Shown here: piece by piece, positions 40,186-40,883 of the stretch
Position numbering within the stretch: the stretch's first letter is position 1
Layout of the letters: every line of letters begins with the position of its first letter
NCBI GenBank assembly: GCA_945861925.1
Contig: CAMAWO010000004.1
Span: 1 to 40,883, forward strand
Origin: Bifidobacterium breve
Lineage (GTDB): Bacteria; Actinomycetota; Actinomycetes; S36-B12
Direction of reading: 5' to 3'
DNA length: 40,883 nt
The notes under the pieces: model-generated
What the model saw: the letters and a program-made list of their open reading frames with translations, nothing else
Databases searched by the model: none
What the model was told of the DNA's origin: nothing
Position numbers and translations under genes: made by a program

Positions 40186-40223
40186 GACGAGGGCCGCGCA
40201 CCGCGAGGTGGGCGGCCCTCGTC
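40186..40223. terminator. Perfect 12-bp hairpin after the surface-protein gene
   Basis: GACGAGGGCCGC (40186-40197) and GCGGCCCTCGTC (40212-40223) pair exactly with a 14-base loop. It lies 32 bases after the surface-protein stop and 19 bases before the lysA start. It probably isolates lysA from that gene, although it could also attenuate lysA. Confidence 0.8.
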
Positions 40224-40241
40224 GTGCCATAGCCTTTCGCT

Positions 40242-40883
40242 GTGCGCGCCCACCCTGCAGGCCCTCGCCACGGCGACGCCTCCCCTCCATCAACGGGTAT
40301 TGGCCCGGTCCCGACCATTGACGATCTTGGTCTCTTGGCGCCCTCGGTTTGGCCGATGAGCAGTGAGCGCGTTGGCTACGGCGCCCTTGCGATGGGCGGG
40401 GTCGACTGCCGCGACGCCGTCGCGGAATTCGGCTCCCCGCTGTTCGTTCTGGACGAGGCCGAGGTGCGCGAGCGCGCCCGCCGCTACCGCGATGCGTATC
40501 ACGAGGCCGGTGCCCGGATGGTCTATTACGCAGCCAAGGCCTTCATATCGACGGCTGTTGCGCGCTGGGTGAGCGAGGAGGGCCTCGGGATCGACGTCGC
40601 ATCGGGCGGGGAGCTCGCCGTGGCGCTGCGGGCCGGCGTTCCGGGCGAGCTGATCCTCATGCACGGCAACAACAAATCGATGGCTGAGGTTGAGGAGGCG
40701 ATCGCGGGTGGCGTCGGGCGTATCGTCATCGACTCCTTCGATGAGATCGTGCGCGTTGCCGATGCTGCGGGCCGGGCAGGGGTCGTCCAGCCGGTACTCG
40801 TCCGCGTGACCGTCGGGGTGGAGGCGCACACCCACGAGTTCATTGCGACCGCGCACGAGGACCAGAAGTTCGGCCTGTCGATC
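40242..40883 (+). CDS. lysA: Diaminopimelate decarboxylase (partial, cut by window end)
   Basis: GTG at 40242 gives VRAHPAGPRHGDA, the N-terminus typical of actinobacterial LysA; an ATG at 40356 would omit it. The 214 visible residues show FGSPLFVLDEAEVRERARRY, then YYAAKAF with the pyridoxal-phosphate Lys, and GIDVASGGELAVALRAGVPG and LMHGNNKS. It decarboxylates meso-diaminopimelate to lysine, so it competes with peptidoglycan synthesis for that substrate. The C-terminal barrel half and the dimer Cys motif lie beyond the window. Confidence 0.93.
   Translation, partial: MRAHPAGPRHGDASPPSTGIGPVPTIDDLGLLAPSVWPMSSERVGYGALAMGGVDCRDAVAEFGSPLFVLDEAEVRERARRYRDAYHEAGARMVYYAAKAFISTAVARWVSEEGLGIDVASGGELAVALRAGVPGELILMHGNNKSMAEVEEAIAGGVGRIVIDSFDEIVRVADAAGRAGVVQPVLVRVTVGVEAHTHEFIATAHEDQKFGLSI

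Overview
The window is GC-rich, densely coded chromosomal DNA of an actinobacterium, most likely class Actinomycetes. The marker genes are a fused E2/E1 2-oxoglutarate decarboxylase/dehydrogenase (kgd) followed by a DUF6104 gene, an Lsr2-like nucleoid protein, a SigF-type sigma factor with its anti-sigma factor, nickel superoxide dismutase with its SodX protease, DUF5302 and PAC2 proteins, and argS followed by lysA. I cannot fix the genus. No rRNA, CRISPR array, complete prophage or intact insertion sequence is visible.

Layout. Positions 1-1960 are gene-poor and look like accessory or decayed DNA: the tail of an unidentified gene, strong perfect hairpins, an Lsr2-like gene and a truncated helix-turn-helix regulator. 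From 1964 to 7115 come a lipid kinase, a small membrane protein, anti-sigma/sigF, a flavin amine oxidase and a nitroreductase-GNAT pair behind a palindromic operator. From 7222 to 8657 lie a small secreted protein and a broken PNGase F-like glycosidase gene, ended by two hairpins. From 8679 to 13796 come sodN/sodX, a threonine aldolase, a zinc-less MDR oxidoreductase, an orphan sugar-binding lipoprotein and a Phd/VapC-type toxin-antitoxin pair. From 13611 to 26788 there is mostly housekeeping: DUF6104, kgd, an SDR, an ABC-2 exporter pair, a secreted L,D-transpeptidase, sbcD-sbcC-thioesterase and a lytic transglycosylase.

From 26812 to 35812 come a dynamin-like/DUF697 GTPase with a VanZ-like partner, PAC2, DUF5302, a TlpA lipoprotein overlapping tgt, a YhhQ-type queuosine-precursor transporter coupled to a Schlafen AlbA_2 ATP-binding regulator, tRNA-Arg(CCG), a YihY/BrkB membrane protein and an AOC-barrel secreted protein. 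The right end has argS, a large secreted Ig/FN3-like surface protein split by a one-base frameshift at a G5 tract, a strong terminator and the start of lysA.

How genes work together. Tgt and YhhQ together imply tRNA queuosine made by salvage. SodN and SodX form a self-contained Ni-SOD maturation unit. SbcCD is a DNA-end processing complex. The L,D-transpeptidase, lytic transglycosylase and LysA all bear on peptidoglycan. The least ordinary parts are the hairpin-rich left end, the PNGase F-like pseudogene, the frameshifted surface protein and the AlbA_2-yhhQ pair with its operator. I see no clear undescribed multi-gene system, and the candidates are graded accordingly.
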